Assembly (NCBI RefSeq): GCF_014651875.1
Contig: NZ_BMXS01000001.1
Coordinates: forward strand, 372,001-436,000
Length of the DNA: 64,000 nt
Direction of reading: 5' to 3'
DNA from: Litchfieldella qijiaojingensis
Lineage (GTDB): Bacteria > Pseudomonadota > Gammaproteobacteria > Pseudomonadales > Halomonadaceae
The notes below the pieces were generated by a model. The model was not told where the DNA came from. It worked only from the letters and a program-made list of their open reading frames with translations, and searched no databases. Shown piece by piece: positions 52,174 through 60,436 of the stretch (positions within the stretch are counted from its first letter, which is position 1; each line of letters opens with the position of its first letter). The translations under genes were made by a program, and so were the position numbers.

Positions 52174-54618
52174 CTAGGAACGGGTATGTTTCGTCCGAGA
52201 TGTGGCCGGGGCATTCCAAGGATCTTCCGGCCAGGGATGTTTGGGATAACGCCCGCGCATGTCCTTGCGGACCTGGGAGTAGCCATTGGCCCAGAAGCTC
52301 GCCAAGTCCCGGGTCACCTGTAGCGGACGGCGCGCCGGCGATAGCAGGTGCAACACCACCGACAGGCGGCCACCGATCAGGCGCGGCGTTTCCCTCAGCC
52401 CGAACAGCTCCTGCAACTTGACGGCCAGCACCGGCTCCTCGTCACGGTAGTCAAGGCGTATCCGCGAACCGCTGGGCACCTGGAGATGGCTGGGCGCCAA
52501 CTCCTCGAGAGCCTGGCGCTGCGACCACTCCAGGGTATCGAGCAACAGGCGCGCCATGGGCAAACGTTCGACGGCATCGAGCCGGGTAATGCCAATCAGA
52601 TGCGGTGCCAACCACGTTTCCAGACTGTCGAGCAGCGCCTGCGTCGACCAGTCTGGCCAGGCATCACCCAATTCGCGCCGCAAGAGCGTGACCCGTCCAC
52701 GCAGTTGCTCTGCGTCGTCATCCAAGGGCAGCCTTCCACGCTTGCGCAGGGCCTGGATCAACGCATGCCGCACGGCGTCCTCGGGCAGCCTGGCCAGCGG
52801 GCGACGCTCCAGGACCAACTCCCCCAGTGCTCGCACTTCCTCTCCCTGCAAACGTCCCTCGCTCTCCGACCATTCCAGACGGGACTGCCAGTGGCGCGTC
52901 TCGGGAAAAAGGGTATCGATCCGTGGGAGCGCCACTTCGGCAGCACGAAAGATCCTGGCCTCCCGTGCCTGGCCATCGAGATCCACCGCCACCAGAGCCT
53001 CGACATGTGCCAGCGCAAGCTTCGCATCCAGAACCGCCTGGCCGCCGCCAGCCAGCTTGAAGCGTCCGGGCTCGATTTGCCGCGCCACGCGTTCGGGATA
53101 GGCCAGTGCCAGCAGTTCTCCAAGCGGTGCCAGGCTCTCGATATCCAGCTTACAACCGGCTATCTGGGCTAAACGTCGCGCATCGCGGTACCACTGGCCC
53201 TCCGCTCCCCGGGCTCGCGCATCGGGTCGCCGCGCCAAGCGCACGGCCAGGTCGCGTTCATCGCTGCCATCGCGTCCCTCGAGCAATGCCGTCAGCCAGC
53301 ACGCCAGCGGCGTGGCCTTCCATTCCTCTGAGCGCTCGAGCATCACAGCCAGTCGCGGATGGGTCGGCCAGCGCGAACAGGCCCGCCCCAGTGCGGTCAA
53401 GGAGAGCGCCGCATCCAGTATCCCTAGACGCTTCAGCAAGTCACGACCGGCAGCCAAGGCCGCCGAAGGCGGCGGCGTCACCCAAGGCAACTCCTCGGGT
53501 GTCTTGATGCCCCAGCGCGCCAATTCGAAGGCCAGCCCCGACAAGTCGGCCTGCACGATCTCCGGCTCGCCATGGGCGGGCAGCGGCTGCTCCTCGGCCC
53601 ACAACCGATAGCAATGCCCGGGAGCCTGACGTCCGGCACGACCACGCCGCTGGTCGGCACTGGCACGGTTGAGACGTTGAGTGGCCAGACGGGTCATGCC
53701 GGTACGCGGCTGGAACACCGGCACCCGTTCGAAACCGGCATCGATCACGATGCGAACGCCATCCACCGTAACGCTCGATTCGGCGATCGCGGTGGCCAGC
53801 ACGATCCGGCGATGCCCATCGGGATCGGGGCATAGTGCCCGTTGCTGTGCATCCAGCGTCATTCGTCCATGCAGCTCGTGTATCACGACGGTCGCGGGCA
53901 GTCCCGTCAACGCGCGTGCCAGGCGCCGGATTTCCGCCACCCCCGGCAGAAACACCAGTAGGTCGCCCTCACCATTGGTCAATGCCTCGCGCACCACGGC
54001 GGCTTGCTGGTCGGCGCTATCTCCACGGCTGTGGAGCGGCCGGTAACGGGTTTCAACCGGGAAGACACGCCCCGGGCATTCGATCAGTGGTGCCGTCTCC
54101 CCTAGTGCGGGCCGCAACGCCCCGACATCCAAGGTCGCCGACATCACCACCAGGCGCAGGTCCTCGCGCAACCCTGCCTGTACATCCAATGCCAGCGCCA
54201 AACCGAGATCGGCCTCGAGACTGCGCTCATGAAACTCGTCGAAGACGATGCCCGCTACCCCTTCGAGCATGGGATCGTCCTGAAGCATGCGGGTCAGCAC
54301 CCCCTGCGTCACGACCTCCAAGCGGGTGGACGACCCGACCCGACTGTCGCCCCGCACACGGTAACCGACACTTTCACCCACCGACTCACCGAGTTGCTCG
54401 GCCATGTAACGAGACGCCAGGCGAGCGGCCACTCGCCGGGGCTCGAGCAGCAACAACTTGCCTTTCTTGCACCAGGGCTCGTCGAGTAAGGCCAACGGCA
54501 CGCGCGTGGTCTTGCCGGCACCGGGCTCGGCGACCAGCAGAACCCGCGCATGTTCGCGTAACGCCTGGCGGACATCGTCAAGTCGTGAGTCGATGGGAAG
54601 CGTCCGGGCTACTGTCAT
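52174..54618 (-). CDS. hrpB: ATP-dependent DExH helicase HrpB
   Basis: The 814-residue helicase has Walker A EPGAGKTTRVPLAL (Gly33-Thr37), motif II DEFHERSLEADL (Asp127), motif III VMSATLD and motif VI QRRGRAGRQAPGHCYRLW, followed by the HrpB-specific C-terminal domain ending in SYRRPLQVTRDL-like text and KDMRGRYPKHPWPEDPW. Its cellular role is poorly defined; an RNA-related function is assumed. It starts 78 bp from arsR on the opposite strand, so its promoter shares the gap that contains the ArsR operator. Confidence 0.95.
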   Translation of the reverse strand: MTVARTLPIDSRLDDVRQALREHARVLLVAEPGAGKTTRVPLALLDEPWCKKGKLLLLEPRRVAARLASRYMAEQLGESVGESVGYRVRGDSRVGSSTRLEVVTQGVLTRMLQDDPMLEGVAGIVFDEFHERSLEADLGLALALDVQAGLREDLRLVVMSATLDVGALRPALGETAPLIECPGRVFPVETRYRPLHSRGDSADQQAAVVREALTNGEGDLLVFLPGVAEIRRLARALTGLPATVVIHELHGRMTLDAQQRALCPDPDGHRRIVLATAIAESSVTVDGVRIVIDAGFERVPVFQPRTGMTRLATQRLNRASADQRRGRAGRQAPGHCYRLWAEEQPLPAHGEPEIVQADLSGLAFELARWGIKTPEELPWVTPPPSAALAAGRDLLKRLGILDAALSLTALGRACSRWPTHPRLAVMLERSEEWKATPLACWLTALLEGRDGSDERDLAVRLARRPDARARGAEGQWYRDARRLAQIAGCKLDIESLAPLGELLALAYPERVARQIEPGRFKLAGGGQAVLDAKLALAHVEALVAVDLDGQAREARIFRAAEVALPRIDTLFPETRHWQSRLEWSESEGRLQGEEVRALGELVLERRPLARLPEDAVRHALIQALRKRGRLPLDDDAEQLRGRVTLLRRELGDAWPDWSTQALLDSLETWLAPHLIGITRLDAVERLPMARLLLDTLEWSQRQALEELAPSHLQVPSGSRIRLDYRDEEPVLAVKLQELFGLRETPRLIGGRLSVVLHLLSPARRPLQVTRDLASFWANGYSQVRKDMRGRYPKHPWPEDPWNAPATSRTKHTRS

Positions 54619-54637
54619 TAAACTGCCACCTCACTAG

Positions 54638-54657
54638 ATATATGGTGTAACATATAT
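54638..54657. promoter_or_regulatory. Likely ArsR operator
   Basis: A perfect inverted repeat ATATATG-gtgtaa-CATATAT lies in the 78-bp gap between hrpB and arsR. A TTATATAT stretch 10 bp further on may be the -10 box of the ars promoter, so a bound repressor would cover the -35 area. A repeat with short AT-rich arms in front of an arsR gene is the usual ArsR site, and divergent hrpB may feel it too. Confidence 0.6.
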
Positions 54658-54696
54658 GCCAAGAGTTATATATCCCCCGGCAAGGAGCGTTTTCAC

Positions 54697-55047
54697 ATGA
54701 CCGAACAAGCCACACGGCTGTTCAAGTGCCTGGCCGACGATACTCGCTTGGCAATCCTGCTACTGGTGCAGGCCGAAGAAGAGCTTTGCGTCTGCGAGCT
54801 GACCCATGTGCTGGCTACCTCTCAGCCAAAGATCTCGCGTCACCTGGCGCAGCTCCGGGCCTGCCAACTGGTCGCCGACCGTCGCCAGGGCCAATGGGTC
54901 TACTATCGGCTGCACCCCGAGCTGCCCGCTTGGGCGCACGAGGTACTCGAAACCACGGCGCGCGGCTGTCACGCACAACTCGCCGACATGCGGGGAATAC
55001 TCGCCCGGATGGGCAATCGTCCCGAACGTCAGCAAGCCTGCTGTTGA
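54697..55047 (+). CDS. arsR: ArsR/SmtB-family arsenic-responsive repressor
   Basis: The 116-residue winged-helix protein has the metal site ELCVCEL (Cys31, Cys33) at the start of the recognition region TSQPKISRHLAQLRACQLV and a wing QGQWVYYRLHPELP. Two further Cys end the protein (QQACC), possibly extra thiol ligands. As(III) binding to the Cys pair releases the operator. AAGGAG lies 9 nt before the ATG. It is followed at once by the GAPDH and arsJ genes in one operon. Confidence 0.92.
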   Translation: MTEQATRLFKCLADDTRLAILLLVQAEEELCVCELTHVLATSQPKISRHLAQLRACQLVADRRQGQWVYYRLHPELPAWAHEVLETTARGCHAQLADMRGILARMGNRPERQQACC

Positions 55048-55059
55048 GGAGATCACCAC

Positions 55060-56070
55060 ATGACGCTGAAAATCGGCATCAACGGCTTCGGCCGCATCGG
55101 TCGTCTGGCACTACGCGCCGGCTGGGAGCGCGACGACCTGGAATTCGTGCACATCAACGACCCGGGTGGCGATGCCGCCACGTTCGCCCATCTGCTGGAA
55201 TTCGACTCGGTGCATGGCCGCTGGCAGCCAGGCGGAAATGGTATCACGACCGATGACGGCGATCTGGTCATCGCGGGGCGTCGCGTCGCTTTCAGCACCC
55301 AGCGTGACATCGCGGAAACCGATTGGTCGGCCTGCGACGTGGTGATCGAGGCATCGGGCAAGATGAAGTCTCGTGACAAGCTCCAGGCTTACCTCGATCA
55401 GGGCGTGGCGCGCGTGGTAGTCAGCGCGCCGGTCAAGGAGCCAGGCGTGCTCAACGTTGTCATGGGAGTCAACGACGACCGCTTCGATCCCGAGCGGCAT
55501 CGCATCGTGACGGCGGCTAGCTGCACCACCAATTGCCTGGCACCGGTGGTCAAGGTGATTCACGAGCGCCTGGGAATCCGCCACGGCTCCATGACCACCA
55601 TCCACGACATCACCAATACCCAGAGCATCCTCGACAGTCCACACAAGGATCTGCGTCGGGCACGCGCCTGTGGCATGAGCCTGATTCCCACTACCACCGG
55701 CTCGGCCAAGGCGATCACCGCGATCTTCCCCGAACTGGAAGGCAAGTTGAACGGTCATGCCGTCCGCGTTCCCCTGGCCAATGCCTCGCTGACCGACATG
55801 GTATTCGAAGTCGAGCGGTCGACCAGCGTCGAGGAAGTCAATGCCATGCTGCAAGAAGCTGCCAACGGCGAGCTGGCCGGTATCCTTGGCTATGAAGAGC
55901 GGCCACTGGTGTCGATCGACTACCGCAGCGATCCGCGTAGCTCGATCATCGACGCGCTTTCGACCATGGTCGTCGCCGATACACAGGTCAAGCTCTACGC
56001 CTGGTACGACAACGAATACGGTTACGCCAACCGCACCGTGGAACTCGCCGCCAAGGTGGGCAAGGCCTGA
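55060..56070 (+). CDS. ArsJ-associated glyceraldehyde-3-phosphate dehydrogenase
   Basis: The 336-residue enzyme has the NAD-binding motif [15 protein letters not shown] and the catalytic Cys in [16 protein letters not shown], with [13 protein letters not shown] and [11 protein letters not shown] near the C-terminus. In ars operons this GAPDH uses arsenate in place of phosphate to give 1-arseno-3-phosphoglycerate, which ArsJ exports. It lies 12 nt after arsR and 3 nt before arsJ; this context, not the sequence itself, separates it from the glycolytic enzyme. Confidence 0.92.
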   Translation: MTLKIGINGFGRIGRLALRAGWERDDLEFVHINDPGGDAATFAHLLEFDSVHGRWQPGGNGITTDDGDLVIAGRRVAFSTQRDIAETDWSACDVVIEASGKMKSRDKLQAYLDQGVARVVVSAPVKEPGVLNVVMGVNDDRFDPERHRIVTAASCTTNCLAPVVKVIHERLGIRHGSMTTIHDITNTQSILDSPHKDLRRARACGMSLIPTTTGSAKAITAIFPELEGKLNGHAVRVPLANASLTDMVFEVERSTSVEEVNAMLQEAANGELAGILGYEERPLVSIDYRSDPRSSIIDALSTMVVADTQVKLYAWYDNEYGYANRTVELAAKVGKA

Positions 56071-56073
56071 ACC

Positions 56074-57303
56074 ATGTGGGCTCGTATCGCGACATTACCG
56101 ACGGAAGTTCGCCAGTATCTGCTGGTCACCGGCAATTACTGGGCCTTCACCCTGACCGACGGCGCCTTGCGCATGCTGGTGGTGCTTTATTTCCATCAGC
56201 TCGGCTACTCGGCGCTGGAAGTCGCATTGCTGTTCCTGTTCTACGAGTTCTTCGGCGTGGTCACCAACCTGGTGGGTGGCTGGTTGGGCGCCCGTCTGGG
56301 GCTCAACCGCACCATGAACCTAGGCTTGGGGCTACAGATCGTGGCACTGGCCATGCTACTGGTACCGGCCGCCTGGCTTTCGGTGCCATGGGTGATGGCC
56401 GCCCAGGCATTGTCAGGGATCGCCAAGGACCTCAACAAGATGAGCGCCAAGAGCGCCATCAAGACCTTGGTGCCCACCACCGGCGAGCATGGAGGTGCAG
56501 GCACGCTCTACCGCTGGGTAGCGCTGCTGACTGGCTCGAAGAATGCCCTCAAGGGAGTGGGTTTCTTCCTCGGTGGGCTGCTGCTCACGCTGCTGGGCTT
56601 CCAGGGAGCAGTGCTGGCCATGGCGCTGATGCTCGTCCTCGTGCTCAGCCTGTCGCTGATCAAGCTCACCGCCGAGTTGGGTCGTGCCAAAGCCAAGCCC
56701 AAGTTCCGCGACATCCTTTCCAAGAGCCGCGCCATCAACGTGCTCTCGGCGGCCCGCCTGTTCCTGTTCGGGGCCCGGGATGTGTGGTTCGTGGTCGCGC
56801 TGCCGGTATTCCTGACCACCGATTTCAGTTGGGACCACTGGCAAGTGGGCGGGTTCATGGCGACCTGGGTGATCGGTTATGGCGCTGTTCAAGCCAGCGC
56901 CCCGCGTCTCACCGGCACCGACCATGCCGGACGCCGTGGCGCCATTGCCTGGGCCGCCGCGCTGACACTGATTCCAGCGCTGATCGCCTTGGGCCTGGAT
57001 TGGCAGCCGGCGCCGTTTCTGCTCGGTGGGTTATTGCTGTTCGGCGCGGTATTCGCCATCAATTCCAGCCTGCACAGCTATCTGATCGTGCATATGGCAC
57101 GCGCCGACGGTGTATCGCTGGATGTCGGCTTCTATTACATGGCCAACGCCATGGGCCGGTTGGTCGGCACTCTGCTCTCGGGGTGGATCTACATGAATGC
57201 AGGCCTCGCCGCCTGCCTGTGGGCTTCGACGGCCATGCTGGCCACTACGGTCGCGATCTCCTTCGCTCTGCCGGCGGAAAAATCACAACAAGCCAGTATC
57301 TAA
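56074..57303 (+). CDS. arsJ: Organoarsenical efflux MFS transporter ArsJ
   Basis: The 409-residue major-facilitator protein has about 11-12 helices. It begins MWARIATLPTEVRQYLLVTG and contains LYFHQLGYSALEVALLFLFY, SGIAKDLNKMSAKSAIKTLV and a later VSLDVGFYYMANAMGRLVG. ArsJ exports 1-arseno-3-phosphoglycerate, and together with the GAPDH upstream confers arsenate resistance. Its TAA overlaps the stop codon of the gntR-type gene on the other strand (57300-57303). Confidence 0.93.
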   Translation: MWARIATLPTEVRQYLLVTGNYWAFTLTDGALRMLVVLYFHQLGYSALEVALLFLFYEFFGVVTNLVGGWLGARLGLNRTMNLGLGLQIVALAMLLVPAAWLSVPWVMAAQALSGIAKDLNKMSAKSAIKTLVPTTGEHGGAGTLYRWVALLTGSKNALKGVGFFLGGLLLTLLGFQGAVLAMALMLVLVLSLSLIKLTAELGRAKAKPKFRDILSKSRAINVLSAARLFLFGARDVWFVVALPVFLTTDFSWDHWQVGGFMATWVIGYGAVQASAPRLTGTDHAGRRGAIAWAAALTLIPALIALGLDWQPAPFLLGGLLLFGAVFAINSSLHSYLIVHMARADGVSLDVGFYYMANAMGRLVGTLLSGWIYMNAGLAACLWASTAMLATTVAISFALPAEKSQQASI

Positions 57304-58022
57304 CCTGCTTCGCCAAAAATCGCCGCCAAATCGATACGTGTATCCTGGGGTCGCAGATCGAGCAGTTCCTCCAGCGCCGTCAGGTGCGCTTGCACCCGGC
57401 GTCGCGCCGCCTCACCCTCGCCACGCTCCAATAGCGACAGCAATTCGGCATGGTCATTCTCCAGATAGCAGGAAGCCATGCCGGCACGCTTGTAGAGCGC
57501 GATCACGATCGAAGTGCGCAGGATCAGATCGGAAAGCATCACGCCAAGAGTCCGGTTGGGAGAATGATCGGCCAGGTAGTGATGGATCGCCAAGGAATGC
57601 TCGATACGCTGCCCTTCGTCGCCGCGCTGGTGCGCCTGTTGCTCAGCCTCGACATACGACGCCAGGATGCGGCATTGTTCGCGGTCCAGATGACCGGCCA
57701 ACAGCGCTACCACTTCCCCTTCGATCAGGCGTCGGGCGGCAAAGATCTCGCGGGTTTCCTCGACGCTCGGCGCGCTTACCCGGGCCACTTGGTTGGGCTG
57801 CTGGGTGATCACATGGTCCGAGGCCAAGCGCGTCAGCGCCTTGCGCACCACAGAGCGGCTGACGCCGAAAATTTCACCCAACGTCACCTCGGGCAGTCGC
57901 GTACCTGGCGGGAGACGTTGCATCAGCACCGCCTGACGAATTCTGTCGACAATATGCCGATCGTTGATCCGGGCGCCGGCCTTGACATCGGCCAGTACTT
58001 CATCCTGCCACGTATTGCTCAT
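57300..58022 (-). CDS. GntR-family regulator with FCD domain
   Basis: The 240-residue protein (start MSNTWQDEVLADVKAG) has the N-terminal winged helix with RLPEVTLGEIFGVSRSVVRK and an all-helical FCD effector domain with EIFAARRLIEGEVVALLAG and HSLAIHHYLADHSPN, whose Asp/His residues usually bind a metal and an organic acid. A longer in-frame start at 58076 has unlikely content. It lies next to the RutR-like gene and xdh genes, so a purine-degradation intermediate is a plausible ligand. It meets arsJ tail to tail with overlapping stops. Confidence 0.85.
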   Translation of the reverse strand: MSNTWQDEVLADVKAGARINDRHIVDRIRQAVLMQRLPPGTRLPEVTLGEIFGVSRSVVRKALTRLASDHVITQQPNQVARVSAPSVEETREIFAARRLIEGEVVALLAGHLDREQCRILASYVEAEQQAHQRGDEGQRIEHSLAIHHYLADHSPNRTLGVMLSDLILRTSIVIALYKRAGMASCYLENDHAELLSLLERGEGEAARRRVQAHLTALEELLDLRPQDTRIDLAAIFGEAG

Positions 58023-58098
58023 CTCGCTGTCCCCACGACGACATCCTGAGCCACACCATCGCATGTTGCGAGACAAATGACTACCATTTCACCAAAAC

Positions 58099-58108
58099 TT
58101 GTATACAA
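58099..58108. promoter_or_regulatory. Palindrome typical of a GntR/FCD operator
   Basis: TTGTATACAA is a perfect 10-bp palindrome 77 bp upstream of the gntR-type gene and just beyond the stop of the RutR-like gene. FCD-type GntR regulators often bind sites of the form TNGTNNNACNA, which this matches. Autoregulation is inferred. Confidence 0.45.
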
Positions 58109-58116
58109 AGATCGAT

Positions 58117-58764
58117 TCAAACCACCGCCTCGCGGGTCTTCACGCCACACCCCTTGAGGATCACGCGACACAGGAAGTCGGTGATGTGCTTGAAGTCCTC
58201 GTCGCTCAGAGTCTCGCGACCGGTGATGCCGAGTACCTGTGACTCGAAGTCGGCGTAATGTTGGGTTGCCGACCAGATCAGGAAAATCAGCCACACCGGG
58301 TCCACGGGGTCCATCAGCCCACGCTCGGCCCATTGTTCGAAGACGCGGGCACGCGCCTGGACCCATTCACGCAGTTCTCCATGCAGGTACTCCTGCAGGA
58401 AGGGGGCGCCCCCCAGAATCTCGGCAGCGAACAGACGCGAGCCCTGCGGGTGCTCCTTGCTCAACTGCATCTTGCTGCGGATGAAGGCCTCGAGGACCTG
58501 GGCCGGATCGTCCTCGACACTGATATCGTCGAGCATGGCGTTCCAGCGCGTCATCATGCGCTCCAGCAACGCCACATAAAGCTGTTTCTTGCTGCCGACG
58601 TAGTAAAGCACATTGGACTTCGGCAGCCCGGCGGCCTCGGCGATCGCCTGCACGCTGGCGCCGCGATACCCATGCCGGGCAAACACCTGCTCCGCCGCCT
58701 CGAGAATGGCCTTCTCGTTGCGCAGCCGGGTACGTGTCGCATCGGGCGTGCTCATCGATGTCAT
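58117..58764 (-). CDS. TetR-family regulator, RutR-like
   Basis: The 215-residue protein has an N-terminal helix-turn-helix (ILEAAEQVFARHGYRGASVQ, then AIAEAAGLPKSNVLYYVGSK) and a C-terminal ligand domain with SKMQLSKEHPQGSRLFAAEI and WLIFLIWSATQHYADFESQV, close to the RutR/YcdC type. E. coli RutR senses uracil or thymine and binds TTGACCA-nn-TGGTCAA; precisely that site lies upstream of the divergent xdhA. An alternative start at 58755 would remove three residues; AAGGG fits the 58764 ATG better. A 7-2-7 palindrome covers its ribosome-binding region. Confidence 0.85.
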   Translation of the reverse strand: MTSMSTPDATRTRLRNEKAILEAAEQVFARHGYRGASVQAIAEAAGLPKSNVLYYVGSKKQLYVALLERMMTRWNAMLDDISVEDDPAQVLEAFIRSKMQLSKEHPQGSRLFAAEILGGAPFLQEYLHGELREWVQARARVFEQWAERGLMDPVDPVWLIFLIWSATQHYADFESQVLGITGRETLSDEDFKHITDFLCRVILKGCGVKTREAVV

Positions 58765-58765
58765 A

Positions 58766-58781
58766 ACTCAAGCCCTTGAGT
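58766..58781. promoter_or_regulatory. 7-2-7 palindrome over the ribosome-binding region of the RutR-like gene
   Basis: ACTCAAG-cc-CTTGAGT is a perfect palindrome immediately upstream of the start codon at 58764. It has the same 7-2-7 geometry as the RutR box but a different sequence. It could be an operator for another regulator or an mRNA hairpin hiding the Shine-Dalgarno AAGGG. Confidence 0.4.
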
Positions 58782-58899
58782 GGAAAGCCCCAAGCTTGCC
58801 GCAGGCAACGGCACGCTGCAATGGGCCACTAGCGCTGAGTAAAAAACCTTGCCCCCACCTCTTGCACTATACGCCACTTTGAGCCACGCTTTAGTCAAG

Positions 58900-58915
58900 T
58901 TGACCATTTGGTCAA
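58900..58915. promoter_or_regulatory. RutR-type operator upstream of xdhABC
   Basis: TTGACCATTTGGTCAA matches the published E. coli RutR consensus TTGACCA-nn-TGGTCAA at every fixed base. It ends 45 bp before the xdhA start, in the gap between xdhA and the divergent RutR-like gene. An overlapping smaller palindrome, GTCAAGTTGAC (58894-58904), extends it to the left. Confidence 0.8.
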
Positions 58916-58960
58916 AAGAAGCGATACCCTGGTAACAGCACAACAACAGCGGACTCTGCG

Positions 58961-60436
58961 ATGATCGACTTCTACCTCAATGGCAAGCGTCGGCAATGTA
59001 CCGATGTGTCTCCCGACACCAGTGTTCTGGAACTGCTGCGCACCCAGCTCGGACATACCGGGACCAAGGAAGGATGTGCGTCCGGCGACTGCGGCGCCTG
59101 CACCGTCGCCATCGGTGAACCCGATGACAACGGTGAATTGCGCTATCACAACGCCAATGCCTGCATCACTCCAGCCCACCAGCTCCATGGCTGTCACCTG
59201 GTCACCGTCGAGGGCCTGTCGCGTGGCGATGCCCTGCACCCTGCCCAGGCGGCCATGGTCGAGTGTCATGGCAGCCAATGCGGCTTTTGTACGCCAGGAA
59301 TCGTGATGTCGCTGTTCACACTGCACGAAGCACAGCGTCGCCACCCGGCGCCGCTCACCCAGGAAAGCCTGGAAGCCGCGCTGGGCGGCAATCTCTGCCG
59401 CTGTACCGGCTACCGGCCGATTCGCGATGCCGCACTGTCGATGGGCACTTACCCCGACACCCACCCCACGTGGGCCGACGATCCGGACCTGGCGATCAAC
59501 GTCGCCAAGCTACGCGAAAGTGCTTCCACGACTCCCGAACTCGCCGCCCAAGGGCATTTCACCGCGCCCCGCGACCTGGCCACCCTGCGCGAACTCAAGC
59601 GCCAGCGCCCCCATGCGCGACTGGTCGCTGGAGCCACCGACCTGTGGTTGGAGGCCACCCAGCAGTTGAAGGTGCTGGATGACCTGATCGACGTACGCCA
59701 GGTAGCGGAACTCAATGCCATCGAAGAGACACCGCAAGGATGGTGGATCGGTGCCGCGGTGACCTACTCACGTCTGGAACCGCTGCTGGAAGCCCACTAC
59801 CCTGCCTTTGCCCATCTGATGCATCGCTTTGCCTCCTCGCAGATTCGCAACCGTGGCACGCTTGGCGGCAACGTGGCCAATGCCTCGCCGATCGGCGACA
59901 CCCCGCCGGTGCTGCTGGCCCTCGATGCGCGGCTAAGCCTCGATGGCCCCGACGGCGAACGCGAGCTGCCGCTTGCTGAGTTCTTCCTCGACTACAAGAA
60001 AACGGCACTCAAGGACAACGAATTCATTCGCGCAATCTTCCTGCCGCGCCTTGCCGACGGCCAGAATCTCAAGGTCTGGAAGCTGTCAAAACGCAGGGAA
60101 GACGATATTTCGGCCGTATTGGCGGCGTTCGCCTGGCGCCTCGAAGATGGCGTGATGCGTGATGTTCACCTGGCGTTCGGCGGCATGGCGGCGATTCCGC
60201 GTCGCGCGTCACGCGCCGAACAGGCCCTGGAAGGTCAGCCGCCCAGCGTTGCAGCCTTCGATGCAGCCAAACGTGCGCTGCACGACGAATTCCAGCCCAT
60301 GACAGATGTCAGGGGAGCGGCCGAATACCGTCAGGTGACAGCCAGTAACATGCTCGAACGTCTGCGCCTGATACTGGTAGCGGCGTCCAACAAGAACAGC
60401 CATGCGGAGGTGACGCTCGATGCGTACGCTCACTGA
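58961..60436 (+). CDS. xdhA: Xanthine dehydrogenase small subunit (2Fe-2S and FAD)
   Basis: The 491-residue subunit has an N-terminal [2Fe-2S] domain with KEGCASGDCGACTVA (Cys39, 44, 47) and a second cluster domain with QCGFCTPGIVMSLF and NLCRCTGYRPI. An FAD-binding domain with LVAGATDLWLE and RNRGTLGGNVANASPIGDTP, and a C-terminal CO-dehydrogenase-flavoprotein domain, follow. It passes electrons from the molybdenum subunit to NAD. Its stop overlaps xdhB by 17 nt. RutR-type control is suggested by the operator upstream. Confidence 0.95.
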   Translation: MIDFYLNGKRRQCTDVSPDTSVLELLRTQLGHTGTKEGCASGDCGACTVAIGEPDDNGELRYHNANACITPAHQLHGCHLVTVEGLSRGDALHPAQAAMVECHGSQCGFCTPGIVMSLFTLHEAQRRHPAPLTQESLEAALGGNLCRCTGYRPIRDAALSMGTYPDTHPTWADDPDLAINVAKLRESASTTPELAAQGHFTAPRDLATLRELKRQRPHARLVAGATDLWLEATQQLKVLDDLIDVRQVAELNAIEETPQGWWIGAAVTYSRLEPLLEAHYPAFAHLMHRFASSQIRNRGTLGGNVANASPIGDTPPVLLALDARLSLDGPDGERELPLAEFFLDYKKTALKDNEFIRAIFLPRLADGQNLKVWKLSKRREDDISAVLAAFAWRLEDGVMRDVHLAFGGMAAIPRRASRAEQALEGQPPSVAAFDAAKRALHDEFQPMTDVRGAAEYRQVTASNMLERLRLILVAASNKNSHAEVTLDAYAH

